Source: Kluyveromyces lactis (taxonomy: Eukaryota; Ascomycota; Saccharomycetes; Saccharomycetales; Saccharomycetaceae). From it: a stretch of DNA of 64,000 nucleotides. The position numbers and the translations under genes were made by a program. Below, one piece after another: positions 11,377 to 20,866 of the stretch. The notes beneath the pieces are model-generated. The model did not search any database and was not told where the DNA came from. It saw only the letters and a list, made by a program, of their open reading frames with translations. The stretch lies in contig NC_006038.1 in NCBI RefSeq assembly GCF_000002515.2, positions 806,001 to 870,000 of the forward strand, read 5' to 3'. Every line of letters begins with the position of its first letter. Positions within the stretch are counted from its first letter, which is position 1.

Positions 11377-11760
11377 TTAGACCTCTACTATGTCATTTAG
11401 AAACTCTTTTATCGTCTGTAGTATCTCAGTTCTCGTTTTGTCATTTACCATATTAAGAGCCTGGGGCTCGACTTTATTTAAAATATCCACGAAATTTGTA
11501 CTGTCACTTCTTTCCATCTCTTCTCTCGTTAGTTGTTTTACTTTGTCGATCCACCCATCGTCCAATAACATCTGGTTTAGTTGATTCGATATCCTTGAGT
11601 TAAAGTTTAAATAGTTTGTCAGTAAAAGAAAAAAAAAGATTGAGAATAACCCATTGAAGTATTTCATTATGTAATTTCAAACATACCCTTCATATTGCCC
11701 TGACTGAACCAACGCTTGCTGGATTTGTGCTTTTATTCTTTTTGATTCTTGATCTTCCAT
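11377..11760 (-). CDS. SUS1: Sus1, SAGA DUB/TREX-2 subunit, one intron
   Basis: Small nuclear protein shared by the SAGA deubiquitinase module and the TREX-2 mRNA export complex (ENY2 family). Exon 1 is 11687-11760 (starts MEDQESKRIKAQ) and exon 2 is 11377-11593; joined, they give 96 aa, the same length as S. cerevisiae Sus1. The conserved core reads ISNQLNQMLLDDGWIDKVK and the tail EFLNDIVEV. Splicing GG/G restores the codon for glycine at the junction. The open frame that starts at 11667 inside the intron is not the real start. Only one intron is needed, whereas S. cerevisiae SUS1 has two. Position between CYC8 and YSA1 matches YBR111W-A. Confidence 0.93.
11594..11686 (-). other. SUS1: SUS1 intron (93 nt)
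   Basis: The 5' splice site is GTATGT and the 3' end is CAAG. The only good branch site is TACTGAC at 11618-11624, a one-base departure from TACTAAC, followed by about 25 nt to the 3' splice site. A T-rich stretch precedes the branch site. Read-through reaches an in-frame TAA soon after the 5' splice site. Confidence 0.88.
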
Positions 11761-12060
11761 ATTTCAATTCTTATCAGATATGATTAATCTTAAAACTCTA
11801 CCGTGTCTATAGCCCTAAACTTGATGTGCACCTTAATGCACTATACCTCTATATCTTGCCTTTAGTTTCCCACAGTAATGCCTTCCTCCTGATCAGTGAT
11901 AGTCTCTATATGTCTCGATATTTTCCCATGTTTCTCTCTTTGACTCACTTCAGGATTCGGTTGTTCTCAGGTTTTTTTGATTATTTACAGGTTTCAACAT
12001 TCAACAAAGTCACATTATGCACCAGGGTATAGAACAAGAGTTCAAAAAGAGAAACCACTG

Positions 12061-12732
12061 ATGAACAGATTCAAAGTCGTCAGAGCCATTATCAGATCCA
12101 TACACATGTCTAAGAATAAGCCAGAACTAGCCAAGTTACTTTCTTCCAAACCTGTCAGCGATACAAGCGATTGTAAATGGATCGGTTTGAGAAAACTGAC
12201 TTACCAGGACCCTAACGGTAAAGTTAGAGAATGGGATAGTGCAGTGCGATTGACAAGGAGCGAAGGTGGCGTCGATGGAGTTGGGATATTAGCTATTTTG
12301 AGATATTCTGACAAGCCGGATGAGATTCTTTTGCAAAAGCAATTCAGACCACCGGTGGAAGGTGTATGTATTGAAATGCCAGCTGGTTTAATCGACGGCG
12401 GAGAGAGCATTGAAACAGCAGCATTGCGAGAATTGAAAGAAGAGACTGGATACGTTGGTAAAATCCTACATGCAACCCCTATTATTTTCAACGACCCAGG
12501 ATTCACTAATACGAATCTATCTTTGGTGACAGCAATCGTTGATATGTCGTTACCAGAGAACCAAAATCCAGTTTCAGAACTGGAAGAGAATGAATTCATC
12601 GAGTGTTTCACAGTTCCTCTGGCATCGATGGCCGATGAGATGGCCAAGCTAGCTGAACAGGGGTACAAGTTAGATGCTAGGGTTCAAAATGTTGCCCAGG
12701 GTATCAAACTTGCTCAGGATTTGAAATTATGA
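12061..12732 (+). CDS. YSA1: Ysa1, ADP-ribose pyrophosphatase (Nudix)
   Basis: Nudix hydrolase that splits ADP-ribose and related sugars to AMP and ribose 5-phosphate. The Nudix box is visible as GLIDGGESIETAALRELKEE, followed by TGYVG; the substrate loop region FNDPGFTNTN is also conserved. Two ATGs are plausible. Position 12061 gives 223 aa with a basic, hydrophobic start (MNRFKVVRAIIRSIH) resembling a mitochondrial presequence. Position 12106 gives 208 aa starting MSKNKPELAK, which aligns better with the S. cerevisiae N-terminus. The frame is open further up to 11977 but without ATG. It is divergent from SUS1, as in YBR111C/YBR111W-A. Confidence 0.93.
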   Translation: MNRFKVVRAIIRSIHMSKNKPELAKLLSSKPVSDTSDCKWIGLRKLTYQDPNGKVREWDSAVRLTRSEGGVDGVGILAILRYSDKPDEILLQKQFRPPVEGVCIEMPAGLIDGGESIETAALRELKEETGYVGKILHATPIIFNDPGFTNTNLSLVTAIVDMSLPENQNPVSELEENEFIECFTVPLASMADEMAKLAEQGYKLDARVQNVAQGIKLAQDLKL

Positions 12733-12890
12733 CTGGTACTGCAAATTCCTGGTCGATATTATATACTCAATAAATACTCTCAATAAGGCAATAAGGATAC
12801 ACTAAACCACCATAGTTTAGCAGATGCAGAGTAGGAGCAACAGCAATCAATACATGGCACTTGCTTCTTCGTCCGTGTAATTTAAAAACG

Positions 12891-12898
12891 AAAAAAAA
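12891..12898 (-). terminator. Pol III T-run terminator of tRNA-Ser
   Basis: Eight T residues on the minus strand 3 bp after the tRNA 3' end, with no other T-run before it. Confidence 0.85.
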
Positions 12899-12901
12899 TA
12901 A

Positions 12902-12983
12902 CGACACCAGCAGGATTTGAACCAGCGCGGGCAGAGCCCAACAGATTTCAAGTCTGTCGCCTTAACCACTCGGCCATAGTGCC
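12902..12983 (-). tRNA. tRNA-Ser (UGA anticodon)
   Basis: An 82-nt gene on the minus strand that starts GGCACTATGGCCGAGTGG, has an anticodon loop CTTGAAA (anticodon TGA), the long variable arm of class II tRNAs, and a B box GGTTCAAATCC. It is almost the same as the S. cerevisiae gene. No intron is present. Confidence 0.97.
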
Positions 12984-13169
12984 TAAATTTCTTGAATCAT
13001 TTATATGAATGTTGCTTAAAAACCTCTTTAAATCAACGCAAATCCACAAATTAATCTTGGGATGAATGAAGCGTATGTCGTCAGCGTTATTTCACCAAAA
13101 TTTTACTTCCAAAAAATGCTATACTCAAATATTACTACATCATAAAACTGAAGTGAACGTTAATTCTTT

Positions 13170-14450
13170 TTATATAAGCTTAGATTTCAAGTAGTCTATA
13201 AAGGCTTTCCATGCTTGTTCATCATTATCGTTATATGAACAAGTCTGGGCTTTTCCTATATATATATATTCCTCGTTCAGAACAATAGGAATCTGTTTTT
13301 CTTTGTCGACGTCCATTTGATCATCATCTTCGGTGTCTGATATTACAGGCTGATCTAAGATCTCCTTCAAAGTGAATTCCGGTATACCAGAATCTCTCAA
13401 CATCATGGAATCTGTCATACTTGGCCTCCTATTACTTAGCACGCTGGACTTTCTTCTTGGTTTTGGTTGTACACTTCCAGAGTTCGAGGTCGAGATGCTA
13501 CTGGTAACGTTGTCATGAATAATTAATTTTAAAACTTCTTGGAGAACTATTTTATGCCAATTGTACCACTTCAAAAAATCTGGCAACAATGCTATATCTT
13601 CATTGGATATCCTAAACGAATCCATAAGTAACAGATCTGATGTGAGTTCATTCTGTAGTTTAACTGTATGTTTCAAATGCGATTGTTGTGGTAGTTCAAA
13701 CTTTTTTGGAGTTTCATTCATCTGTATCTCGGTGGTAAGCCACGTTTCTGGGAACGCTACTAGTTCTTCAAATTTGAATACGAGATTAATTCCTTGCGTA
13801 GATGCATCAGATGATTCGTTAAGCCAGTCTTTTAGTTTAGAGTCATACACATATTCATAAAAAGATCTATCCGAATTAGGAGCTTTTTCCAAATCCACAG
13901 TCATAATCTTAGTTTGACCCTGGGCATCATATATTGATACTCCAAACGTGGAATTTTCATTCATCTTCACTGTAAATGGCAAATGCTGATCACTAATATA
14001 GTCTTGTAACATCTTAGGCAGATCAGTATAGTATTTAAATAAATCAAGACTCGTGTGGCCAGATTCGATGTCGATGTTGGAGAAAGAATCCAAGAAAACC
14101 AAAAAATTCAAGTTATGATGGAAAGCCTTCAAATCTTGGACGTCAGAAAGTGATGTCAATAGTATATTTTCACCCTTTTCGTTAAAGTAGTTGAATTTAT
14201 CGAAGTTTGACGCTAAGACCAATTTAACATCTAAAATGGTCTCCATCTCATTCTCATAATCAATATCAATGACCACAATGTTAGATGCAATTGATAACCT
14301 TGACTTGGTACTATCCACTTGATCCACAAATGATTCTAATCCTAATGTTTGGCACAGCTTGATAACATTGGGTAGAGTCCGACTTCCTGGTTTATAATTC
14401 AAAAGCCTTTCAATCATTTCATCTAGCAATTCCACAAATGCATCAGACAT
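13170..14450 (-). CDS. MED1: Med1, Mediator middle-module subunit
   Basis: Mediator subunit needed for regulated transcription by RNA polymerase II, including repression. The 426-aa protein is shorter than the 566-aa S. cerevisiae form. The N-terminal half is the conserved part (region IASNIVVIDIDYENE and VLASNFDKFNYFNEKGEN). A basic, serine-rich stretch (KPRRKSSVLSNRRPS) near residue 335 resembles a phosphorylation or nuclear-localisation region. The assignment rests on remembered similarity plus position next to SPE3 and HOS1 (YPR070W, YPR069C, YPR068C), with matching strands. Confidence 0.85.
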   Translation of the reverse strand: MSDAFVELLDEMIERLLNYKPGSRTLPNVIKLCQTLGLESFVDQVDSTKSRLSIASNIVVIDIDYENEMETILDVKLVLASNFDKFNYFNEKGENILLTSLSDVQDLKAFHHNLNFLVFLDSFSNIDIESGHTSLDLFKYYTDLPKMLQDYISDQHLPFTVKMNENSTFGVSIYDAQGQTKIMTVDLEKAPNSDRSFYEYVYDSKLKDWLNESSDASTQGINLVFKFEELVAFPETWLTTEIQMNETPKKFELPQQSHLKHTVKLQNELTSDLLLMDSFRISNEDIALLPDFLKWYNWHKIVLQEVLKLIIHDNVTSSISTSNSGSVQPKPRRKSSVLSNRRPSMTDSMMLRDSGIPEFTLKEILDQPVISDTEDDDQMDVDKEKQIPIVLNEEYIYIGKAQTCSYNDNDEQAWKAFIDYLKSKLI

Positions 14451-14623
14451 TTTTGATGCTTTTTCCTTTCAATTCAAGACCCCTCAGATCACTACTATGT
14501 AACAATAGACTCGGTACGCGATGAATCCTTACTCACCCAATTGTCCTCATGTAATTATCATTGGTACTCATAGCATAGCGCACTTGGTTATTTAATCTTT
14601 CGATGTTTCATTAGGAACAATTA

Positions 14624-14630
14624 TTACCCG
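14624..14630. promoter_or_regulatory. Reb1-type site TTACCCG
   Basis: A core general-regulatory-factor motif 174 bp upstream of the MED1 start, the usual distance for a nucleosome-depleted promoter. Inferred from motif only. Confidence 0.5.
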
Positions 14631-15044
14631 GATATTCCATAATGTATTACATCGTGTTAAGTGAACGATACCTGGTTTCTAGAGAGAGACAATCAAGAAG
14701 TCATTGGTGGGTTGTATCCACCTTTCTACTATCGGTTGAGGAATGTTTGCACTGTGAAATTAAATGTTACAACTGGTGTTGAGAGACACACATTCTCTCA
14801 ACATCTGGAATTACTTCGACCATTCTTGGCAATTTCTGCACATACACACAAATAACCGTTACTAAGAGAATGATGCAAGAGAGTGTGATTGCTCATGAGC
14901 CAGATCCCTCAACATATAGCACCATCCAGGCCGACTAACCGATCAGTTGGTTGAAAGTAGCTTATTCTATATACCATGTCATGTGAACTGTCAGGCGCAT
15001 ATACAAAGATATCATTCCGAAACAGTTAACACACCTCGATAACC

Positions 15045-15073
15045 TTAATCGATGTGACACATCAACCGATTAA
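15045..15073. repeat. Imperfect palindrome between MED1 and SPE3
   Basis: TTAATC pairs with GATTAA on the outside and GATGTG with CACATC on the inside, with a 4-nt asymmetry between them. It could be a dyad factor site or chance. Confidence 0.55.
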
Positions 15074-15387
15074 ATACACTAGAGCAGAAACAAGGCAGCA
15101 AGCAGGCTGCTTACCCTCTTATCAAAGGTCCGTCAAAAGGAAAAATTTTCCGTATTCTCACATTGTCAGGGCCCTGACTGGCTTATCGATTTAGCTTGAA
15201 CTGAAAAATTTTGATGAGCAAAATGCATATGAAAGAAACAGCAAATGGGATTTAAATACAGAATCATAAATAAGAAAAGGTTATACTCCTACTTTCTGTT
15301 AGCACTCAATTGGTTCACTATCTGATCTACCATATTGTCTGGCTTTATTAAATCTTTAGTGGAGTCGAAAAGAAGCAAGTAGAAATC

Positions 15388-16269
15388 ATGTCAGAATTAA
15401 CACATCCTACGATTGTTGACGGATGGTTCAGAGAAATCTCTGATACCATGTGGCCAGGTCAAGCCATGACTTTGCGTGTGGAAAAGATCTTACACCATGA
15501 AAAATCTAAGTACCAAGACGTTTTGGTTTTCAAGTCTACTGATTATGGTAACGTTTTGGTTTTGGATAACGCTATTCAAGTCACCGAGCGTGATGAGTTC
15601 TCATACCAGGAGATGATTGCCCATTTGGCATTAAACTCTCACCCAAACCCAAAGAAGGTTTTGGTTATCGGTGGTGGCGATGGCGGTGTCTTGAGAGAAA
15701 TTGTCAAGCATGATTCCGTCCAAGAAGCTTGGTTATGTGACATTGACGAAGCTGTTATCAGAGTTTCCAAGGAGTACTTACCAGAGATGGCGAAGTCTTA
15801 TTCCCATCCTAAGGTCAAGACTCATATCGGTGATGGATTCCAATTCTTGAGAGACTACCAAAACACTTTTGACGTTATCATCACTGACTCATCTGACCCG
15901 GAAGGTCCAGCCGCCTCTTTGTTCCAACAATCTTACTTCGAATTGTTGAACGGTGCCTTGACTGAGAAAGGTGTCATTTCCACTCAAGCTGAAAGTATGT
16001 GGATCCACTTGCCAATCATCAAGGAATTGAAGAAGGCTTGTAAGGAGGTCTTCCCAACTGTTGGTTATGCCTACACCACCATTCCAACTTATCCAACCGG
16101 TCAAATTGGTTTTATGGTGTGCTCTAAGGATGCCAATGTGGATGTCACTAAACCGTTGAGATCAATCTCAGAAGAAGAAGAAGAAGCCAAGTACCGTTAC
16201 TACAACAAGAAAGTGCACGAAGCCTCTTTCGTACTACCTACTTGGGTCGCTAAAGAATTGGACCTGTGA
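15388..16269 (+). CDS. SPE3: Spermidine synthase
   Basis: Transfers the aminopropyl group from decarboxylated S-adenosylmethionine to putrescine to make spermidine in the cytosol. The 293-aa length equals the S. cerevisiae enzyme. The nucleotide-binding glycine motif GGGDGG sits at residues 95-100, and the catalytic Asp region reads [11 protein letters not shown]. The codon use is strongly biased (for example TTG, GGT, AAG), so expression is probably high. It is divergent from MED1, as in YPR069C/YPR070W. Confidence 0.97.
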
Positions 16270-16628
16270 CAACTTAACGAATTGATAATCCCTCTTTTTT
16301 CTTTATGCGGTCTTGTAGATCGCTATTTCTATTTTATTCCTGACTTATCAACTATTAACGTTATCACTCATAGATTTAGGCTAGACTAATTAATTCTTCA
16401 GTCTACTATTAGGATCAATGTTCGTTTGACACAACATATTAATAAGTACTAGTGTAGCCATAGATACCGCCTTATTATCTATATAAATCTCAATCCTTTT
16501 TCTTCCTTTTCGGACATTTTTGATTCTTCTTCTCTTTGCATTAAGACATATCGAATGAATCTCTTACCTTAAAAACACCAATGCTTTGAACTCGAATAAA
16601 CTCAATTGATAAGAAAAGGCAAATACGG
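16270..16628. other. Intergenic SPE3 to HOS1
   Basis: This 359-bp stretch contains the SPE3 3' end and the HOS1 promoter, with pyrimidine-rich DNA around 16495-16540. Nothing else is recognisable. Confidence 0.6.
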
Positions 16629-17954
16629 ATGAAGTTTATCATCAGTACATCTTCATTACAATGTCAAATTGCCGATATTCTGCCTTGCAATAACGGCAAA
16701 AAAGCTCAATTGATTTTTGCATTGATTCGTGCGTATGGTTTACTAGATTATTTTGATCATGTCAATGATGCTACGGTTGCAACAATAAAAGATATGACGA
16801 AGTTCCACACATTAGATTACGTGAAGCATCTATTGACAGAAGAATTTACTTACAATTCCACTGAATATATTGAGAAAGAAGACCAAGTACTTCGACTGGC
16901 TGAAGTTGCAAGGAAATTTTACCAAGACTCGGATGTTGAGGATGACAACCAGGTCTTGTGGTTCGATAATGAATATGAGCTGTTCCGGTATTTCAAAGAA
17001 GAATTCAACAACGCTAATAGTGAAATCGACGATGTTTCGAAGTTAGACGATAAGGATTTTACTAAGTACGGATTACAACATGATTGTCCTAAATTTCCGT
17101 TTCTTTCAATGTATCTTCAAGTAATAGTGGGTGGAACCCTCTCTTTATTACAACATATCGACCATCAGACACCATCAATTGCGATTAATTGGGATGGTGG
17201 AAGGCACCATGCGCTCAAACATTATGCTAGTGGATTCTGCTACGTAAATGACATCGTATTGTTAATTCAAAGTCTAAGACGTAAAGGTTGGAAGAGAGTA
17301 ACATACATTGATTTTGATCTTCATTATGGTGATGGTGTCGCAAAAGCATTCAGATTCTCTGAGAACGTACAAACTATTTCTGTTCATTTATATGAACCGG
17401 GATTTTTCCCTGGAACCGGTTCTTTGGAAGAAACTAGAAACTCTAAACAGATGGTCAATTTACCGGTATTGCACGGCATGGATGATAAGTATTTGCTCGA
17501 GCTAATTTCAAGTGTCATCACTCCATTGATTGAGACATTTAATGCTGAGTGTATAGTTATCCAATGTGGATCAGATGGGTTAAGTGGTGATAAATACAAC
17601 GAATGGCAGCTTTCAATCCGTGGACTGACGCACGCCATAATTTCGATCATGGATATGTTCAGGGACAAACAAGTATTTCTCCTGGGTGGTGGAGGGTACA
17701 ACGAATTGCTTGTTTCAAGGTTTTACACATATCTAACATCCAAAGTCTTAGAACTTTACGGAAACAATATTTCTTCTTCTATTCCAGAAGACGATAGTGA
17801 AGTTTTATTACGAGATCATGAATTCATTGAGCTATACAAGGATGAGAATTATAGATATTGGTCCTACGACAATGACGGAGAACAAAAAACGAGTCTGCAA
17901 AATGACAATAAGAAACTCCACATTGAAGAGCTGAAGCAATTTTATCACTTATGA
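16629..17954 (+). CDS. HOS1: Hos1, class I histone deacetylase
   Basis: Zinc-dependent deacetylase; in S. cerevisiae Hos1 acts on chromatin and deacetylates the cohesin subunit Smc3. The 441-aa protein has the HDAC core: GGRHHA and ASGFCYVND around residues 188-205, the zinc ligands in DFDLHYGDG near 228-236, CGSDGLSGD near 319, and LGGGGY with the catalytic-site tyrosine near 357. The domain seems intact. The gene lies in tandem after SPE3 (YPR068C) and overlaps the end of ALG1 by 10 bp tail to tail. Confidence 0.93.
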   Translation: MKFIISTSSLQCQIADILPCNNGKKAQLIFALIRAYGLLDYFDHVNDATVATIKDMTKFHTLDYVKHLLTEEFTYNSTEYIEKEDQVLRLAEVARKFYQDSDVEDDNQVLWFDNEYELFRYFKEEFNNANSEIDDVSKLDDKDFTKYGLQHDCPKFPFLSMYLQVIVGGTLSLLQHIDHQTPSIAINWDGGRHHALKHYASGFCYVNDIVLLIQSLRRKGWKRVTYIDFDLHYGDGVAKAFRFSENVQTISVHLYEPGFFPGTGSLEETRNSKQMVNLPVLHGMDDKYLLELISSVITPLIETFNAECIVIQCGSDGLSGDKYNEWQLSIRGLTHAIISIMDMFRDKQVFLLGGGGYNELLVSRFYTYLTSKVLELYGNNISSSIPEDDSEVLLRDHEFIELYKDENYRYWSYDNDGEQKTSLQNDNKKLHIEELKQFYHL

Positions 17955-19288
17955 ATAATCTTCAATTCAGACAACGCGGATTCCCAACTTTCATTCCATC
18001 TATTTTTGCTTTCTCTAAGGGCACCTCTTTTGATCTCCTGATGAACCTGTTCATCTTTCACCGAAAATATAAGAGCTTCATGCAACTCACGTCTATCTGC
18101 AAATTTCAACCCATTAACATTCTGTTGAACAAGTTCGTCCAATACGGGATAATTCATACAGATGACAGGTAACCCAGAACCGAACATATCAAGGATTTTC
18201 ATAGGTAAATCAAGCCCCGAGCTTGAAGTATGTAACGATACCCCATAGTCACACAACCTTAATAGCTTAGGATAATCTTCTGATGATAGCCATAAGAATT
18301 CGACCTGGACGCGGTCCCATTTGAAATCCTGTACCTGTTTTACAATCTTTTCTTGCAATGGGCCCTTCCCAGTGATGAAACACAAGATTCGAGGCAAAGT
18401 CTGATCAAACTTTTGGAATGAATTTTCATATATCTTGAAGGATCCGATTAATACTGAGATATCTTCGTCCGGTGTGAAAGAGGTAGAAGTGACAAATATC
18501 TTATCCTTTGAAATATCAAATTCTTTCGGTATATATTTGGCGATGAATTCTTGTTTCAACAAAGCTTCACGGTCATCAGCTTCTTTCAACGGACTGAACT
18601 GTTTGCCCGGTCTATCATATAACACTGCTATCTTTTTCCCATCGATGCCGAATTTCTCCACCAAATACGTTTTCATAGCTTTAGTCACCGTTAAATGGTA
18701 ATTAGCAAACTTGGCAAAAATCCATTCGATCAAATACGCCAAGAGTACCAACGGATGTAAAAACTGGTCTTTAAATTTCATTTGCAATATAGTGTAACCC
18801 AGGTTATGCCAATCGATGATTAATTTTGCCCTTGAAAATGTCTTAACAACAACAGCTATTGGTAAGATAGGAATCGTTGGTGGGTTTTGCAAAAGGATAT
18901 AATCGACTGCCCTAAGTTTCCAGAACATGGAACAAAGTTGTAATCCTTGTTTTAATGCCTTTACCAGTAACCCTTTTTCAGAACCATATTTCTTCAATCC
19001 ATGAATTTCAATATTGTCATCATCCAGTATATCGGTTGGAATATCTGAATCAACGTACCCTGATAGCTCTACCTGAAACCCAGCTTTGCTGAAACTTCTT
19101 GCATGGTATAAAATCCTTGGTGAATGACCCAAATCACCGAGAACAACTATCAGTATCCTGGTTTTCGTACTTTTACCCTCATAAAACAAATAGGGTTGTA
19201 CAACGTAAAGCACAAACGGTGTTGCCAAATAAATCGCCAACAACCACCAAAGCCACGTCGGAATGTTATCAAATCCAAAAACAGACAT
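17945..19288 (-). CDS. ALG1: Alg1, beta-1,4-mannosyltransferase of the N-glycan pathway
   Basis: Adds the first mannose, from GDP-mannose, to dolichol-PP-GlcNAc2 on the cytosolic face of the ER. The 447-aa protein (449 in S. cerevisiae) has an N-terminal membrane anchor at about residues 12-32 (WLWWLLAIYLATPFVLYVV) and then a GT-B fold; GDLGHSPRILYHA in the N-terminal half and the C-terminal nucleotide-sugar region SGLDLPMKILDMFGSGLPV are clear. It is the YBR110W orthologue, placed here among YPR genes by the interleaved order. Its stop lies inside the HOS1 coding end. Confidence 0.96.
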   Translation of the reverse strand: MSVFGFDNIPTWLWWLLAIYLATPFVLYVVQPYLFYEGKSTKTRILIVVLGDLGHSPRILYHARSFSKAGFQVELSGYVDSDIPTDILDDDNIEIHGLKKYGSEKGLLVKALKQGLQLCSMFWKLRAVDYILLQNPPTIPILPIAVVVKTFSRAKLIIDWHNLGYTILQMKFKDQFLHPLVLLAYLIEWIFAKFANYHLTVTKAMKTYLVEKFGIDGKKIAVLYDRPGKQFSPLKEADDREALLKQEFIAKYIPKEFDISKDKIFVTSTSFTPDEDISVLIGSFKIYENSFQKFDQTLPRILCFITGKGPLQEKIVKQVQDFKWDRVQVEFLWLSSEDYPKLLRLCDYGVSLHTSSSGLDLPMKILDMFGSGLPVICMNYPVLDELVQQNVNGLKFADRRELHEALIFSVKDEQVHQEIKRGALRESKNRWNESWESALSELKIIHK

Positions 19289-19950
19289 AAGGTATACCTT
19301 AAAATTAGTATGAATGCTGCCTTGTAGTTGACAATCCGTACAATAATTCGTGTAAAGATGATGGGAGGATCAATCAGCCGTTTGGCAGAGATCATCAGAT
19401 AAAACTTAAAAGAGAGACTCGCTGTTTATGGGAAATTTGGTAATGCGTTCTATGTCCGGGTAACCAGATTATCCTGCGAAAAGTTTTCATTTGAACGCAA
19501 AATCCCAATCACATCAGGCGAAGGCTGAAAAAAAAGGGGAAACGTAGGACGCCAGAAGCTAATGACACCGTATATCAGTATCTATTAATCGTCCCTTACA
19601 TTCAACATCAGATAACCGACTTCTCAATTGCTGTGTCGAAGAAAGTAGACGCGTTTGTGTTTCTATATTTACTACCTTTCCCGCTGTTAATACGTAAATA
19701 ACGTCTTTTTCCCGTATTGACAGTTTAGGTGTTCATTTTTCGATTTGAAATCCAAATTAATTTCGATCCTTTAAACGTCTGTTTGTTTTAATTCTCTACT
19801 TGCAGTTAAAGTTTTGGATCTCAACAAAAGAAAACAGTTGTTATTAGGTAACCATAAGGGTCTGTTTATTGTTCCATTCCAGTCCTGGATTACCAGATAT
19901 TCATTTACCACACACAGATTGCGTATTAGTAGGATCAAAAGGAAAATAAA
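19289..19950. other. Divergent promoter region ALG1/CMD1
   Basis: This 662-bp gap holds a Reb1-type site close to ALG1 and a T-rich, probably leader, region before CMD1. No gene was seen. Confidence 0.6.
19457..19463. promoter_or_regulatory. Reb1-type site CGGGTAA
   Basis: Reads TCCGGGTAACC in context, 170 bp upstream of ALG1. Motif evidence only. Confidence 0.5.
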
Positions 19951-20394
19951 ATGTCGCAGAATTTAACAGAGGAACAAATTGCAGAATTCAAAGAGGCATT
20001 TGCCTTGTTCGATAAGGATAATAGCGGCTCCATTTCTGCTAGTGAGTTGGCTACCGTGATGAGATCTTTGGGTCTTTCGCCCAGTGAAGCCGAAGTTGCT
20101 GACTTGATGAACGAAATTGATGTTGATGGTAACCATGCCATTGAATTCAGTGAGTTTTTAGCGTTAATGTCCAGACAATTGAAGTGTAACGATTCGGAAC
20201 AAGAGTTGTTGGAAGCTTTCAAGGTGTTTGATAAGAACGGGGATGGTTTGATCTCTGCTGCAGAGTTGAAACATGTTTTGACGTCGATTGGTGAAAAATT
20301 GACCGATGCGGAAGTCGATGAAATGTTGAGAGAAGTTAGCGATGGCTCGGGTGAAATTAACATCAAACAATTTGCTGCCCTTCTATCCAAATAG
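19951..20394 (+). CDS. CMD1: Calmodulin
   Basis: Calcium sensor that activates calcineurin and the calmodulin kinases and has essential roles at the spindle pole body and in endocytosis. The length of 147 aa equals S. cerevisiae Cmd1. EF-hand loops 1 to 3 keep their ligands: D21-E32, D57-E68 and D94-E105. The fourth (around residues 129-141, [13 protein letters not shown]) is shortened and lacks the ligand pattern, so three calcium sites are expected, as in S. cerevisiae and unlike animal calmodulin. It matches YBR109C beside ALG1. Confidence 0.98.
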   Translation: MSQNLTEEQIAEFKEAFALFDKDNSGSISASELATVMRSLGLSPSEAEVADLMNEIDVDGNHAIEFSEFLALMSRQLKCNDSEQELLEAFKVFDKNGDGLISAAELKHVLTSIGEKLTDAEVDEMLREVSDGSGEINIKQFAALLSK

Positions 20395-20866
20395 ATCGCT
20401 TAATTGCTCTTTCATCGGATGTAATACTCTGGTTCTCCTTTACCTTTCGTTCCTCATTACTTTTTACTTTTCATCTTTCCATCGCTCAAATTACGCACAA
20501 GCACAACGTTTCAAGTAAATAGTTGCTGCTACAACGCTCTTACTGCAAATAGCTTTACAAATGCTGTGTAAATCCATTAATATAAAACGATGATCATTCG
20601 TACATGTGTATACAGTAGTGGATGTTGAATGCCATCCTGTGAAATAATAGCTTAAATGATAATAAGATGAAATGTAAAACACTAAAAAGAATAATGATAA
20701 TGCGTGTTCTTTAGTCCCTATCTATAAATAATTATATAATTTGCAGCCGCGTTTTTGAGCCCTTAACGGGACTTCAGTGGTAAGTATGCTGTCTCGGTGT
20801 ATGACTGTTTATAAAACTCTTTATTTTTTTTTGCGATGCGAGTAAATGCCACTAATGTGTTTAAAG
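20395..20866. other. Convergent intergenic CMD1/AIM3
   Basis: This 472-bp gap holds the 3' ends of both genes, with AT-rich sequence. No gene or repeat was seen. Confidence 0.6.

Larger units (their letters stand above)
14451..15387. other. Divergent promoter region MED1/SPE3
   Basis: This gap of 937 bp holds a Reb1-type site near MED1 and an imperfect palindrome at 15045-15073. No gene was found; the 64-codon frame at 14661 lacks coding character. Confidence 0.6.

Noticed and set aside
11377-11593. Second SUS1 intron as in S. cerevisiae
   Set aside because: The exon reads straight through with conserved residues and no GT...AG pair is needed.
11977-12060. Upstream extension of YSA1
   Set aside because: The frame is open but its first codon is TTG and no ATG precedes 12061.
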